Shown one piece after another: positions 25,737 through 33,829 of a stretch of DNA of 64,000 nucleotides (positions are counted from its first letter, which is position 1; every line of letters begins with the position of its first letter). The stretch spans positions 124,001-188,000 of the forward strand of contig NZ_JACWMY010000012.1 of the NCBI RefSeq assembly GCF_014773265.1. Direction: 5' to 3'. The position numbers and the translations under genes were made by a program. The notes below the pieces were generated by a model. It saw only the letters and a program-made list of their open reading frames with translations, was not told where the DNA came from and searched no databases. The stretch comes from Mucilaginibacter pankratovii. Lineage in GTDB: Bacteria; Bacteroidota; Bacteroidia; Sphingobacteriales; Sphingobacteriaceae.

Positions 25737-26027
25737 ATGAACCAATACCTCATAACCGCATACGACTATACCGACGAAGGCGCACTTGACCGCCGAATGG
25801 GCGTACGCCCGCACCATCTGGATGGGGCTGTGGCCCTTAAAGCCAGCGGCAACTATATACTTGGCGGCGCCATGTTAAACGACGAGGGCAAAATGATAGG
25901 ATCGGTAATGGTGCTGCAATTTGAGAGCGAGGAAGGGCTGGAAGCCTGGAAAAAAAGCGAACCGTACATTACCCAAAAAATTTGGGAAACGGTGGATGTA
26001 AAACCTTTTAGGGTAGCGCAGGTTTAG
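25737..26027 (+). CDS. YciI-like (YCII-related) small protein
   Basis: 96 residues with the ferredoxin-like alpha/beta fold pattern of YciI proteins: MNQYLITAYDYTD, then RPHHLDGAVALKASGNYILGGAM, in which the conserved His and Asp of the family are seen, then a strand GSVMVLQFESEEGLEAW and the closing ETVDVKPFRVAQV. Family members include dehalogenase-like and unassigned enzymes; the substrate is unknown. The gene is divergent from galK and monocistronic, ending against an unrelated minus-strand gene. Confidence 0.85.
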   Translation: MNQYLITAYDYTDEGALDRRMGVRPHHLDGAVALKASGNYILGGAMLNDEGKMIGSVMVLQFESEEGLEAWKKSEPYITQKIWETVDVKPFRVAQV

Positions 26028-26075
26028 GCAGTTTGCATTATAAAAAATGAAACTGCCGGCATTCAAATATTGGGG

Positions 26076-26504
26076 TTAATCGGCGAGATCTGCGTTAAAA
26101 TAGTCTTTAAACACCCAAAATCCTTCGGGGCTTTTTTCGTAGTTTACCGTGTAGGGTATACCGCCGGTTTTTATGTTGAAGGATAACGTTTGAATGCTTT
26201 TGTCTTGCGGGATAAATAATTCTAAAATACTATCGGCCATGAACTGGATCTGCGCTGATTCATCAGGTTCGGCAGGTGCTGCAACCGGCACAATCAGGCT
26301 TGCTTTATAATCTTCGAAGGTTTGGAAACTGTACCGGCCACCTATCGCACCGTCCTTGTATTCGCGGGCGGCATTAAAGGCGGCTTTTTCGGCCTGCAGG
26401 CGGTATTCTTCCATGGCTTTTAATAATCCATCGGCTGCAATTTCGGGCATGCCATCGGCGCCTTGCGAATAGTAATTGTTCAGTATTTCTTCTTTGCTTT
26501 TCAT
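26076..26504 (-). CDS. Hypothetical protein
   Basis: 142 residues from the ATG at 26504 (MKSKEEILNNYYSQGADG). I do not recognise a family. The first half is alpha-helical and charged (about 1-60); the second half has alternating strands (IQTLSFNIKTGGIPYTVNYEK, FWVFKDYFN). No signal peptide or membrane segment. The ATG lies only six bases after an exact -7 box, so the mRNA may be nearly leaderless. A TTG nine bases upstream of the ATG is excluded because it overlaps that box. Confidence 0.7.
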   Translation of the reverse strand: MKSKEEILNNYYSQGADGMPEIAADGLLKAMEEYRLQAEKAAFNAAREYKDGAIGGRYSFQTFEDYKASLIVPVAAPAEPDESAQIQFMADSILELFIPQDKSIQTLSFNIKTGGIPYTVNYEKSPEGFWVFKDYFNADLAD

Positions 26505-26510
26505 CCGGGG

Positions 26511-26543
26511 CAAAAATACGGAGCTTAAAATTTATATTAACAA
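26511..26543 (-). promoter_or_regulatory. Promoter abutting the start codon at 26504
   Basis: Minus-strand TATTTTTG (26518-26511) matches the -7 consensus, with TTG at 26543-26541, 22 bases upstream. Transcription would start within a few bases of the ATG. Confidence 0.5.
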
Positions 26544-26544
26544 A

Positions 26545-26573
26545 AAAAGGATGCCGGTTTTCAGCATCCTTTT
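26545..26573 (-). terminator. Terminator of the DUF1761 gene
   Basis: AAAAGGATGC and GCATCCTTTT form a perfect 10-bp stem around a 9-base loop, with A/T runs on both flanks, so it can act on either strand. It lies about 40 bases after the DUF1761 stop. Confidence 0.85.
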
Positions 26574-26614
26574 ATGTTGTATTAAATGGAGTTAGTTAAT
26601 TCGATAAATTCCCC

Positions 26615-27019
26615 TTATCGCCACGCGCCTAATATCAATCCCATTAATGTTAGAGATACTACGCTGTAGCCGCCATTGATAAATATGTGCCGCCATGATT
26701 TTAATTCGAAAAGACTGTGGGTAGCAATGGCCCCGAACGTCCATATACCGGCGAGGAAGCCGGCTGTAACGCCCCAGGCCAGATCTGTTTTGGCATCGGC
26801 CAGGAACATAGCCAGGTTTGCCGACATGATGATGGAGAACAGGGCCGTAAAGCCAAATATTTTTCCTTTGTTGCCTGCTTTCACCTGTTCTTCGGTGAGG
26901 CCGCTATCTTTCATCCAGGCGTTGCCGAAAAGAGGGCGCGAGTACCAGATGCCACCAACGGCAAATGCGGAGAGGCCGGCTACTACAACGGCGGGCCAGT
27001 TTACAAGGTTCATGTCCAT
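26615..27019 (-). CDS. DUF1761 family membrane protein
   Basis: 134 residues with four membrane segments. The N-terminal pattern NWPAVVVAGLSAFAVGGIWYSRPLFGNAWM with the conserved W-Y-x3-LFG, and later ATHSLFELKSWRHIFINGGYSVVSLTLMG, match DUF1761. The function of this family is unknown. It is monocistronic, with its own terminator, and the region upstream has a near-match promoter (TAAATTTA at 27045-27052 with TTG about 21 bases further up). Confidence 0.85.
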   Translation of the reverse strand: MDMNLVNWPAVVVAGLSAFAVGGIWYSRPLFGNAWMKDSGLTEEQVKAGNKGKIFGFTALFSIIMSANLAMFLADAKTDLAWGVTAGFLAGIWTFGAIATHSLFELKSWRHIFINGGYSVVSLTLMGLILGAWR

Positions 27020-27086
27020 AATTAATTGGGATTTAAGGTTTGTATAAATTTAGGTAAATAAGAATGATAAAAGCAAGAAACAATTA

Positions 27087-27248
27087 CGTCCTTGCGAGGG
27101 AAGCGAAGCGACGAAGCAATCCCCGGCAGGCAGAGCGACCGTGCAAATCCGACTTGCTTGCCGATGATTATTGATGTGTTGATTTTTTATTAAGGTATCA
27201 ATGAGCTCCCTTCGGTCGGTTGTCCGCGCTATCGCTCGCAACGACGAT
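27087..27248. repeat. Degenerate CATTGCGAGG-type repeat
   Basis: Left arm ACGTCCTTGCGAGGG plus CGAAGCAATCCCC and right arm ending GCTCGCAACGACGATGG resemble the CATTGCGAGG family with a long middle part. A 68-codon frame through it is spurious. Confidence 0.55.
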
Positions 27249-27255
27249 GGGGCCA

Positions 27256-27296
27256 AAACGTAAGAAGAGCGGCTTTTGACCGCTCTTCTTACGTTT
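27256..27296 (-). terminator. Terminator of the MG2/plug protein gene
   Basis: A perfect 17-bp stem, 27256-27272 with 27280-27296, around a 7-base loop and with T/A flanks, 21 bases after the stop of the gene at 27318. Confidence 0.88.
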
Positions 27297-27317
27297 ATAA
27301 TCTTTATCTGCTTCGTC

Positions 27318-30038
27318 TTACCTCACCGTATACCTGTACACATACCTCCCCAGGTTACCATCGGCGTCCATCCCCTCTATGGTGGCGCGGTAGGTGCCGT
27401 GGCCATCGGAATTATAGTATTCTATAAAGGTGGCGCCGGTAGTTTTATCGGTGGTTACTTTTGGTGCCCAGTAAACCGTGCTGCGCAGATCGCCGCCGAG
27501 GGTGCCGGGTTTTGGCACATCGTATTTTGGCGCATAAAACTCTCGGGTTATGGCATATCCTACCGGGGTAATGCTTAAAATATTTGGCGGAGGGATAAGC
27601 TCCTGTAATTCGGCAAATGATATTTTGGTTCCTTTTTCCTGCTTTTTCAGGTTGATCTCCACAATACCCGATGTGCCGTACAGGTCGTCGATGCCGCTCA
27701 TGCCGGCGCTTTTAAACACCTCTACCGATTCTACATTGCTTACCGGTACGCCGTTAAGGTACAAAAGGTCTACAGGCATACCGTTCACAAATATCTGTAT
27801 CGGCTTTTTGTCGCCGTTGTAGTTTTTCATAAAATACAGCTTGTTCTCATCAATAGTGGTACCCAGTATCATGGTTTGCAGGCATAGGTAAAGGTTGGTA
27901 CAACTGCGCATGTTGGCACCAGAGAACTGCTGATCAGCCAGCATAGGCAAACCGGTAAATACCGAATAATCGTTATGCCCCGCTTTTTTAATGGGATTGG
28001 CTTTTATTACTACCTCTTTTAACTGGTGCGTGTTTTTGTACTGCTTTAAGCTGTTTTCCAAATAAGGCTTAAACGCACTGTCAATATTTGTCACTTCATC
28101 AAAAGCCATATTGTTTTTTGATGGATACTGAAAAGTCTCGGGGTTGGCAGTAACCACAAGGTTTTTGCCCCCGGCGCTGCTTCGCGCGCTGATGACCACT
28201 TTAGATGAGTCGGCGAAACTAAGTTTGGAGAATTTGTAATTCCCTACCATATCGGTAGTGGTTTCGGCATAAAAATTCCTCGATGGTACCTGCAGGCGCA
28301 AATAGCCTTTGGCAATGGTCATGCCGGTGTTGTTACGCAGCACGCCGGTGATCTCCAGCCCGCTTTGCTCGGGGAAAACGGTTATTTGCGGCACTTTGTT
28401 GGCCAGTATATTACGGTACGAAACGCGCCTGTATCCCTGTGTAAGCATCAGGATATCCAGGTTTTCGGCAGCGTTAGCGTCTTTACTGATGAAATAGTAA
28501 TTGGGTTTCTCAATGTATCCTTTCAATTCGGATGTAAGCAGGGTGCTGCTCAGGATAGTAGTTTCGGCATTTTCATCAAAGGGCACTTTGGTTTCATCAA
28601 TAACCGATACCGAGAAGGTGCCTGCAACAGGCAGGGCTTTGTTTTTGGCCGATATATTAAGCCTTACTTTTTGGCGTGTATTGTATGTTTTTGCTGCGCT
28701 GGCGATAGAAACGTTCAGCGCATCGTTATGCTGGATGAACGCCACCCTTTCGCAAAGGGCAACGCCATGGTCGGTAAGCAGGGTAAGCTGCACAACGCCG
28801 GTTGGGAATTTGCTTTTTGGGATAGCGGCGCTGTATATGGCGGTTTCTAACTTGGTTTGGCCGGCAAAGTATATGGCGCCGCCGTTTTGGGCGATGATGT
28901 AATAGATCTTGCCCTGGTTTAGCTGAAAGTAGGCATCATTTGCAGATATTTTGATATTAAGATTTTCTGCATCGTTATTAAATACAGATAGATTGATACC
29001 CGATGCTTTAATGCGGGGCAGATCATATGCGGATTTTGTGCCATCGGCAAACTGTATATTAACCTTATAGGTTTTACTATTTTCGGGCATCAGGGCAAAA
29101 ATGCCCATGCCCAGGTGCTGCGAAGTAAGGTTGGCCACCACAGTGCCTTCGTTATCGGTAACGGTTCCTTTAACATCAACACCAAGCCCGTTACTATTTA
29201 CGGCTTTAAATGCCACTTTAGATCGCACACCTATAATAAGCTCGCCGCCCTCGGGGAAAAACTGAACATCTTTGCCGCTGGCCGCTGTTTTTAAAGCAAA
29301 CGTACTGGTGATGGTTTTACGGTTGCCCATATCTATTACGGCTACCAGGCTGGCACCTTTTAAAGATGCCGGCGCCCCGCTAAATTCGGCTTTAAAAACG
29401 CCGTTATCATCGGTAGTGCCTTTACCCTTAAAAAGCTCTTCGTTATTGGCAACAACCGTCCAGCTTACTTTTTTATTAAGCAGGGGCAAGCTTTCGCGGG
29501 CATCTTTGTATGCAACGTTTGCCGCAACTTTTGTAAGCCCCGCTGATTCCGACGAACTGAACGATACGTTGGTAACAATATCCTTATCTACCGGGTTGCC
29601 TATTACCAGGTTTTTGTTGAAGAAGTAATCAGGGTCGTAATTGCGCATATAGGCCGTGTAAGCCCGCAGATGGTAGTTCCCTTGTTTGAAATCGGCCGGT
29701 GTAAGCGCTATGTTACCATTGGCAACGCCGTTTACTACCGGTATTTTCAGGAACCGGGTTATCGAATCCTGGTTGTTGGCAATGTCTACATAAACAATAT
29801 TGCTTAAAATGGTAGGCGAGTGCTGATCGATAGTAACATAAGCTTTAAACCAGATGGTATCGCCGGCGGCATAGTATGGCTTATCTAAATGCAGGTATAC
29901 TTTCTCGAAGGGGTAGGAGGTAATTAGCTTTGTTGTTTTAGTTACAATGGTATTTAAACTCACGGTATCCCGTTGTGCAAATGCCGGGGCAAAAACTATC
30001 AGCAGTAATATAAATAATACGGATCTTTTGAAGTTCAT
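27318..30038 (-). CDS. Exported MG2-like / TonB-plug protein
   Basis: 906 residues with a signal peptide (MNFKRSVLFILLLIVFAPAFA). The N-terminal part (about 40-150) has the macroglobulin MG2 pattern EKVYLHLDKPYYAAGDTIWFKAYV. Further immunoglobulin-like modules follow to about residue 520, then a carboxypeptidase-regulatory-like domain (about 555-650) and a C-terminal TonB-receptor plug-like domain with IQIFVNGMPVDLLYLNGVPVSNVESVEVFKSAG and GIVEINLKKQ. Proteins of this make-up are frequent in Bacteroidota, sit in the outer membrane or periplasm and have no firmly known role. It is monocistronic. Confidence 0.8.
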   Translation of the reverse strand: MNFKRSVLFILLLIVFAPAFAQRDTVSLNTIVTKTTKLITSYPFEKVYLHLDKPYYAAGDTIWFKAYVTIDQHSPTILSNIVYVDIANNQDSITRFLKIPVVNGVANGNIALTPADFKQGNYHLRAYTAYMRNYDPDYFFNKNLVIGNPVDKDIVTNVSFSSSESAGLTKVAANVAYKDARESLPLLNKKVSWTVVANNEELFKGKGTTDDNGVFKAEFSGAPASLKGASLVAVIDMGNRKTITSTFALKTAASGKDVQFFPEGGELIIGVRSKVAFKAVNSNGLGVDVKGTVTDNEGTVVANLTSQHLGMGIFALMPENSKTYKVNIQFADGTKSAYDLPRIKASGINLSVFNNDAENLNIKISANDAYFQLNQGKIYYIIAQNGGAIYFAGQTKLETAIYSAAIPKSKFPTGVVQLTLLTDHGVALCERVAFIQHNDALNVSIASAAKTYNTRQKVRLNISAKNKALPVAGTFSVSVIDETKVPFDENAETTILSSTLLTSELKGYIEKPNYYFISKDANAAENLDILMLTQGYRRVSYRNILANKVPQITVFPEQSGLEITGVLRNNTGMTIAKGYLRLQVPSRNFYAETTTDMVGNYKFSKLSFADSSKVVISARSSAGGKNLVVTANPETFQYPSKNNMAFDEVTNIDSAFKPYLENSLKQYKNTHQLKEVVIKANPIKKAGHNDYSVFTGLPMLADQQFSGANMRSCTNLYLCLQTMILGTTIDENKLYFMKNYNGDKKPIQIFVNGMPVDLLYLNGVPVSNVESVEVFKSAGMSGIDDLYGTSGIVEINLKKQEKGTKISFAELQELIPPPNILSITPVGYAITREFYAPKYDVPKPGTLGGDLRSTVYWAPKVTTDKTTGATFIEYYNSDGHGTYRATIEGMDADGNLGRYVYRYTVR

Positions 30039-30141
30039 TTGTTATATAAATGTAGCAGGGCTAATATAAACATTTAGCTTTACGGCGTGTTGAAAGCAAG
30101 GGTGATTTAACATTTTATAACAGTATTGTTAGATAAATAGT

Positions 30142-30624
30142 ATGGCGATAGAAATAGAAAGGAAATTTTTGGTGAACCATGCCAAATGGAACATGCTTGT
30201 AAAACCGGCGGGCAAGCTGTTTAAACAAGGCTATATTTTAAGCGATGATAAGCGCACGGTACGCATCCGCGTAACCGATGAAGCTGCTTACCTCACCCTT
30301 AAGGGCAGCACCACCGGCATCAGCCGCAGCGAATACGAGTATACCATCCCCATTGCGGATGGTAACGAAATTTTAAACGGACTCACCGTATCCTCTATAG
30401 AAAAAATACGGTACGAAATAGAATTTGCAGGTAATACCTGGGAGGTGGATATCTTCAGCGGGGATAATGATGGCTTAATAGTAGCCGAAATAGAATTGGA
30501 GCACGAGGAGCAGGCCTTTGAAAAACCGGATTGGGTAGCGGCGGAGGTAACCGACGACTATAGGTACACTAATGCCAGCCTATCGGTAAATCCTTATAAG
30601 GATTGGGGAGGCGTAAGTATATAA
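30142..30624 (+). CDS. CYTH domain protein (triphosphate tunnel metalloenzyme)
   Basis: 160 residues forming one CYTH domain. The signature E-x-E-x-K is seen at the start as MAIEIERKFLV. The tunnel-strand arginines and lysines are in DDKRTVRIRVTDEAAYLTLKG and KIRYEIEF, and acidic metal-binding strands in WEVDIFSGDNDGLIVAEIELE. Bacterial members hydrolyse inorganic triphosphate or related triphosphates; which one is not clear here. It is convergent with the small gene at 30677, and its stop codon lies within the shared terminator. Confidence 0.93.
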   Translation: MAIEIERKFLVNHAKWNMLVKPAGKLFKQGYILSDDKRTVRIRVTDEAAYLTLKGSTTGISRSEYEYTIPIADGNEILNGLTVSSIEKIRYEIEFAGNTWEVDIFSGDNDGLIVAEIELEHEEQAFEKPDWVAAEVTDDYRYTNASLSVNPYKDWGGVSI

Positions 30625-30668
30625 AACAAGAAAACCTGCCCAACCGGCAGGTTTTCTTGTTTTATATA
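30618..30668. terminator. Bidirectional terminator with 23-bp perfect stem
   Basis: 30618-30640 is the exact inverse of 30646-30668, with a 5-base loop. It includes the CYTH stop codon and lies between two convergent genes; both strands have A/T-rich outer stems. Confidence 0.9.
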
Positions 30669-30676
30669 CCTATTAT

Positions 30677-30889
30677 TTACCAGCCAGAGCCTTTTTTAGC
30701 GGCGCCAGATGCGATATGACCTTCTGCGGTTGCTTTACCCATAATAGCTGCCATTTTGTTGCCATCGGCATCTTTACCTGTAGCTATATAGCGGCCCGAT
30801 TTGATATCGATAACCGGATCGATCATTGGAACATTTTTGGTTTTGGTTTTTACTGAATAGGCGGTAATGCCTCCTGATTGTGCTGCCAT
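30677..30889 (-). CDS. Small hypothetical protein
   Basis: 70 residues, soluble, basic, without a signal peptide. The pattern TAYSVKTKTKNVPMIDPVIDIKSGRYIATGKDADGNKMAAIMG suggests two beta-hairpins, and the end is a Gly/Ala/Lys-rich tail (GAAKKGSGW). I recall similar short proteins in other Bacteroidota with the SVKTK-K-VPM core but no function. Start: ATG at 30889. It is convergent with the CYTH gene and shares its terminator. Confidence 0.7.
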   Translation of the reverse strand: MAAQSGGITAYSVKTKTKNVPMIDPVIDIKSGRYIATGKDADGNKMAAIMGKATAEGHIASGAAKKGSGW

Positions 30890-31036
30890 GTTTTTTAAGT
30901 TTTTTTAAGTGTAAACTGTATTAATTAAAATTTGTTTTGCGCCCCGCATTAATAATTTAGGTTACGAGTGGGGCAATTGGTTTTGTGCAGGCAAGTTATG
31001 TAATTATACGTAACTAACAAATTTTATGCATAGTTG

Positions 31037-31591
31037 TTATTTTTTTGTCGTAATTAAAGAATAAACGGCCGAATCGAGAAATTTGCCATTATAGTAAAAG
31101 TTCTCCCGGAAGTATGCCTCGCGCACAAAGCCGTTACGCTCCAACAGCTTTATGGATGCCAGGTTGCCGGGGTTTACATTGGCCTCGATAGAATGCAGGT
31201 TAATACTATTAAACGCATATTTAATTGCCTCAACCAAAGCTTCTTGCATGTAACCCTTGCCTTGATGTGCGGTGCTGAGCATATATCCAATTTCGGCGCG
31301 GTAATTAACTTTATCCATTTGCCAAATACCAATGCTGCCAATTAGTTCTTCGCTGCCGTGCAGGCTTAAGGCCCATAAAATGCCCTCGTTTTTTTGGTGC
31401 AGATCGAGTATCAATTTTATCCAGCTAATTGCCTCATCAATGGATTTTGCGGGTGGCCTATCTATATATTTCATCACTTCCGCATCGCTTCGCATCGCAA
31501 AAGCGGCATCCGCATCGCCTATAGTGAGCATGCGCATGGTTAAACGCGACGTATTTATTGCCGGGAAGGGATGCAAATTAATATCAAGCAT
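31037..31591 (-). CDS. GNAT acetyltransferase, RimJ/RimL type
   Basis: 184 residues. The family pattern is clear: TSRLTMRMLTIGDADAAFAMRSD at the start, GSIGIWQMDKVNYRAEIGYMLSTAHQGKGYMQEALVEAIKYAF with the acetyl-CoA phosphate loop, then IEANVNPGNLASIKLLERNGFVREAYFRENFYYNGKF. Such enzymes acetylate the N-terminus of a protein or a small molecule with acetyl-CoA; the substrate is unknown. A near-match -7 box (TATATTTA) lies about 20 bases before the ATG. Confidence 0.92.
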   Translation of the reverse strand: MLDINLHPFPAINTSRLTMRMLTIGDADAAFAMRSDAEVMKYIDRPPAKSIDEAISWIKLILDLHQKNEGILWALSLHGSEELIGSIGIWQMDKVNYRAEIGYMLSTAHQGKGYMQEALVEAIKYAFNSINLHSIEANVNPGNLASIKLLERNGFVREAYFRENFYYNGKFLDSAVYSLITTKK

Positions 31592-31709
31592 AAGGAGTTT
31601 TTTTACCTGTAAATATAAAACATTTAAAAAGTACCTGCCTGTCGCAAAAGAAATAGCCGAACTATTTTCGGCTATAATTGTAGTACTAAAAACATTTAAA
31701 CACGATATA

Positions 31710-32204
31710 ATGAAGAGTTATTTTATGATAGGTATGCTTGCCCTGGCATCATGCGCCGGCAACGGAAAAAAAGGAGCGGATACGGTACAAATGGATAGCG
31801 GTAAAACAGATACCGCATATGCAAGCAAAACAAATACGCCCGCTCAAAATATGGAGTACTGTTTTGTGCATACCGACGGGACTGCCGCGCAGGATACTAC
31901 TGCCGTGCATTTGGTAATAAATGCCAATAAAGTAAGCGGAGAAATGAACTGGCTGCCAAAAGAAAAAGACCGGCGGAAAGGAACCCTATCGGGTACTTTA
32001 GATGGCGATAAGATAAATGCGGTATGGAGTTTTATGCAGGAGGGGCAAACGGATACCATGACTGTGGCCTTTAAGCTCTCGTCGCAGCAGCTGGCACAAA
32101 AGCCTTTTACTGTTGATGCTAAAAACGGTCGCCAGCAGTTGGATAATAAAGCCGATTATACTATTATATATAATATGGATAACTGCGATAAATTTCGCAA
32201 ATAG
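31710..32204 (+). CDS. Small lipoprotein
   Basis: 164 residues from the ATG at 31710. The signal peptide MKSYFMIGMLALASCAG ends in a good lipobox (LASC), so the mature protein is lipid-anchored at Cys15 in the envelope. The mature part is Thr/Lys-rich for about 30 residues and then forms a beta-rich domain: YCFVHTDG, DTTAVHLVINANKVSGEMNWLP, RKGTLSGTLDGDKINAVWSF, TMTVAFKLS. I do not recognise the family. A longer frame starting at 31332 runs through the GNAT gene and is rejected. Confidence 0.75.
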   Translation: MKSYFMIGMLALASCAGNGKKGADTVQMDSGKTDTAYASKTNTPAQNMEYCFVHTDGTAAQDTTAVHLVINANKVSGEMNWLPKEKDRRKGTLSGTLDGDKINAVWSFMQEGQTDTMTVAFKLSSQQLAQKPFTVDAKNGRQQLDNKADYTIIYNMDNCDKFRK

Positions 32205-32249
32205 GGGATAGCTGTTTTAATACAGCCGCTTATCTATTCAAATTACTTA

Positions 32250-32283
32250 AATGCGCCGGAGCTTCCTGGTGCATTTTTTATTT
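32250..32283 (+). terminator. Terminator of the lipoprotein gene
   Basis: A 10-bp stem with two G-U pairs (32250-32259 with 32266-32275) followed by TTTTTTATTT on the plus strand. It also stands at the downstream end of the minus-strand peptide array. Confidence 0.65.
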
Positions 32284-32309
32284 AACGGCTATCGCAAAAA
32301 GTGCTGCAA

Positions 32310-32501
32310 TTAGTCAGCCTGGCCGATGTCTTTTTTAGTATCTGCCTGTCCGATATCTTTTTTGGTATCAGCCTGGCCAATGTCCTTTTTTGTAGCAGGT
32401 TTAGTGGTAGTGGTATCGCGTTTTACCGGAGTTGCTATAGTGAATGCTGATACTACGCCTGTGGTTAATATAAGTGCTGCTGCTACGATTACTTTTTTCA
32501 T
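32310..32501 (-). CDS. Secreted KKDIGQAD-repeat peptide precursor, copy 6 (last)
   Basis: 63 residues: a Sec signal peptide (about 1-19, ending VVSA), a Thr-rich linker FTIATPVKRDTTTTKPAT and three exact units of KKDIGQAD(T) at 38-63. The last unit ends at the stop codon. Each unit is led by two lysines, as in repeat-unit peptide precursors cut at dibasic sites. The units are encoded with different synonymous codons (GAC ATT GGC CAG GCT GAT, then GAT ATC GGA CAG GCA GAT, then GAC ATC GGC CAG GCT GAC), so the peptide and not the DNA is conserved. No family is known to me. It is the last gene of an eight-gene array. Confidence 0.8.
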   Translation of the reverse strand: MKKVIVAAALILTTGVVSAFTIATPVKRDTTTTKPATKKDIGQADTKKDIGQADTKKDIGQAD

Positions 32502-32559
32502 GATCTATATTTTATTAGGGGTTGTTGTTATTGTTGTTATAATTTGTTGTTGGTATTAA

Positions 32560-32751
32560 TTAATCAGCCTGACCGATATCTTTTTTAGTGTCTGCCTGTC
32601 CGATGTCTTTTTTGGTATCAGCCTGGCCAATGTCTTTTTTGGTTGCTGGTTTGGTGGTAGTGGTATCGCGTTTTACGGGAGTAGCTATTGTGAATGCTGA
32701 TACGATGCCTGTAGTTAATATTAATGCTGCTGCTACGATTACTTTTTTCAT
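32560..32751 (-). CDS. Secreted KKDIGQAD-repeat peptide precursor, copy 5
   Basis: 63 residues, identical to the copy at 32310 except for TTGIVSA in place of TTGVVSA in the signal peptide. The three KKDIGQAD units end at the stop. The 5' flank carries CCCCTAACAAAATATAGATC directly before the ATG, shared with most other copies. The 58-base gap to the next copy has no promoter or terminator, so the copies are probably on one mRNA. Confidence 0.8.
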   Translation of the reverse strand: MKKVIVAAALILTTGIVSAFTIATPVKRDTTTTKPATKKDIGQADTKKDIGQADTKKDIGQAD

Positions 32752-32808
32752 GATCTATATTTTGTTAGGGGTTGCTCTTTTGTTTGTGTTATGCTTTGTT
32801 GGTATTAA

Positions 32809-33000
32809 TTAGTCAGCCTGGCCAATGTCTTTTTTAGTATCTGCCTGTCCGATGTCTTTTTTGGTATCAGCCTGGCCAATGTCTTTTTTAGTTGCTGGTT
32901 TGGTGGTAGTGGTATCGCGTTTAACGGGAGTTGCTATGGTGAATGCTGATACTACGCCTGTTGTTAATATTAATGCTGCTGCTACGATTACTTTTTTCAT
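32809..33000 (-). CDS. Secreted KKDIGQAD-repeat peptide precursor, copy 4
   Basis: 63 residues, identical in protein sequence to the copies at 32310 and 33066. Signal peptide 1-19, linker 20-37 and three units 38-63. As in the other copies, the middle unit uses GGA for Gly where units 1 and 3 use GGC or GGT, so the internal triplication is older than the gene duplication. Confidence 0.8.
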   Translation of the reverse strand: MKKVIVAAALILTTGVVSAFTIATPVKRDTTTTKPATKKDIGQADTKKDIGQADTKKDIGQAD

Positions 33001-33065
33001 GATTGTATATTTTGTTAGGGGTTGTTGTTATCTGTTTGCTCGTTGTGATTTGTTGTTGGTATTAA

Positions 33066-33257
33066 TTAGTCAGCCTGGCCAATGTCTTTTTTAGTATCTG
33101 CCTGTCCGATGTCTTTTTTGGTATCAGCCTGGCCAATGTCTTTTTTAGTAGCTGGTTTGGTGGTAGTGGTATCGCGTTTAACGGGAGTTGCTATAGTGAA
33201 TGCTGATACTACGCCTGTGGTTAATATTAATGCTGCTGCTACGATTACTTTTTTCAT
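33066..33257 (-). CDS. Secreted KKDIGQAD-repeat peptide precursor, copy 3
   Basis: 63 residues, protein identical to the copies at 32310 and 32809. Its ATG follows CCCCTAACAAAATATACATC. The mature product after signal-peptide removal would be 44 residues with net charge from K/R and D nearly balanced. Minus strand, 63 bases after the preceding copy. Confidence 0.8.
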   Translation of the reverse strand: MKKVIVAAALILTTGVVSAFTIATPVKRDTTTTKPATKKDIGQADTKKDIGQADTKKDIGQAD

Positions 33258-33320
33258 GATGTATATTTTGTTAGGGGTTGTTGTTATTGTTTGCTCGTTG
33301 TGATTTGTTGTTGGTATTAA

Positions 33321-33512
33321 TTAGTCAGCCTGACCGATATCTTTCTTAGTATCCGCCTGTCCGATATCTTTTTTGGTATCAGCCTGGCCAATGTCTTTTT
33401 TGGTTGATGGTTTGGTAGTAGTGGTGTCGCGTTTTACCGGGGTTGCAATGGTGAATGCTGATACTACTCCTGTGGTTAATATAAGTGCTGCTGCTACGAT
33501 TACTTTTTTCAT
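33321..33512 (-). CDS. Secreted KKDIGQAD-repeat peptide precursor, copy 2
   Basis: 63 residues; differs from the copies downstream by TKPST for TKPAT in the linker, a change shared with the copy at 33575. This places it between the divergent first copy and the three identical ones, as expected from stepwise tandem duplication. Confidence 0.8.
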   Translation of the reverse strand: MKKVIVAAALILTTGVVSAFTIATPVKRDTTTTKPSTKKDIGQADTKKDIGQADTKKDIGQAD

Positions 33513-33574
33513 GATGTATATTTTGTTAGGGGTTGTTGTTTGTTTACTTGTTTGTGATTTATTGTTGATATAAA

Positions 33575-33763
33575 TTAGTCAGCCTGACCGATATCTTTTT
33601 TAGTGTCAGCCTGTCCGATGTCTTTTTTGGTATCAGCCTGGCCAATATCTTTTTTGGTTGATGGTTTAGTAGTAGTGGTATCGCGTTTGGCAGGGATAAT
33701 GGTATAAGCCGATAATATGCCGGTTGTTAAAACTAATGCTGCTGCGATGATTGCTTTTTTCAT
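33575..33763 (-). CDS. Secreted KKDIGQAD-repeat peptide precursor, copy 1 (most divergent)
   Basis: 62 residues: signal peptide MKKAIIAAALVLTTGILSA, linker YTIIPAKRDTTTTKPST and three KKDIGQAD units. The signal peptide and the linker have several changes against the other copies, but the three units are unchanged. That contrast points to selection on the unit. The 5' flank again has CCCCTAACAAAATATAAATC. Confidence 0.8.
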   Translation of the reverse strand: MKKAIIAAALVLTTGILSAYTIIPAKRDTTTTKPSTKKDIGQADTKKDIGQADTKKDIGQAD

Positions 33764-33829
33764 GATTTATATTTTGTTAGGGGTTGTTGTTATCTGTTTG
33801 TGTGTTAAATACTCTTGTTGTTTTTGTGC

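Noticed and set aside
27050-27256. 68-codon minus-strand frame
   Set aside because: It lies wholly in a degenerate CATTGCGAGG-type repeat and has no protein character.
31332-31709. N-terminal extension of the lipoprotein at 31710
   Set aside because: The stretch is antisense to the GNAT gene; the lipoprotein signal and lipobox start at 31710.
32326-33573. Plus-strand frames opposite the peptide array (Met-Ser-Phe-Leu-Val-Ser repeats)
   Set aside because: These are antisense shadows of the KKDIGQAD repeats; they lack start context and consistent ends, and the minus-strand frames have signal peptides and purifying selection.
32310-33763. Regularly spaced repeats of about 250 bases, resembling a CRISPR or tandem-repeat locus
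   Set aside because: The repeat period is a whole gene with signal peptide, conserved reading frame and synonymous codon changes; there are no short identical direct repeats with unique spacers and no cas genes.
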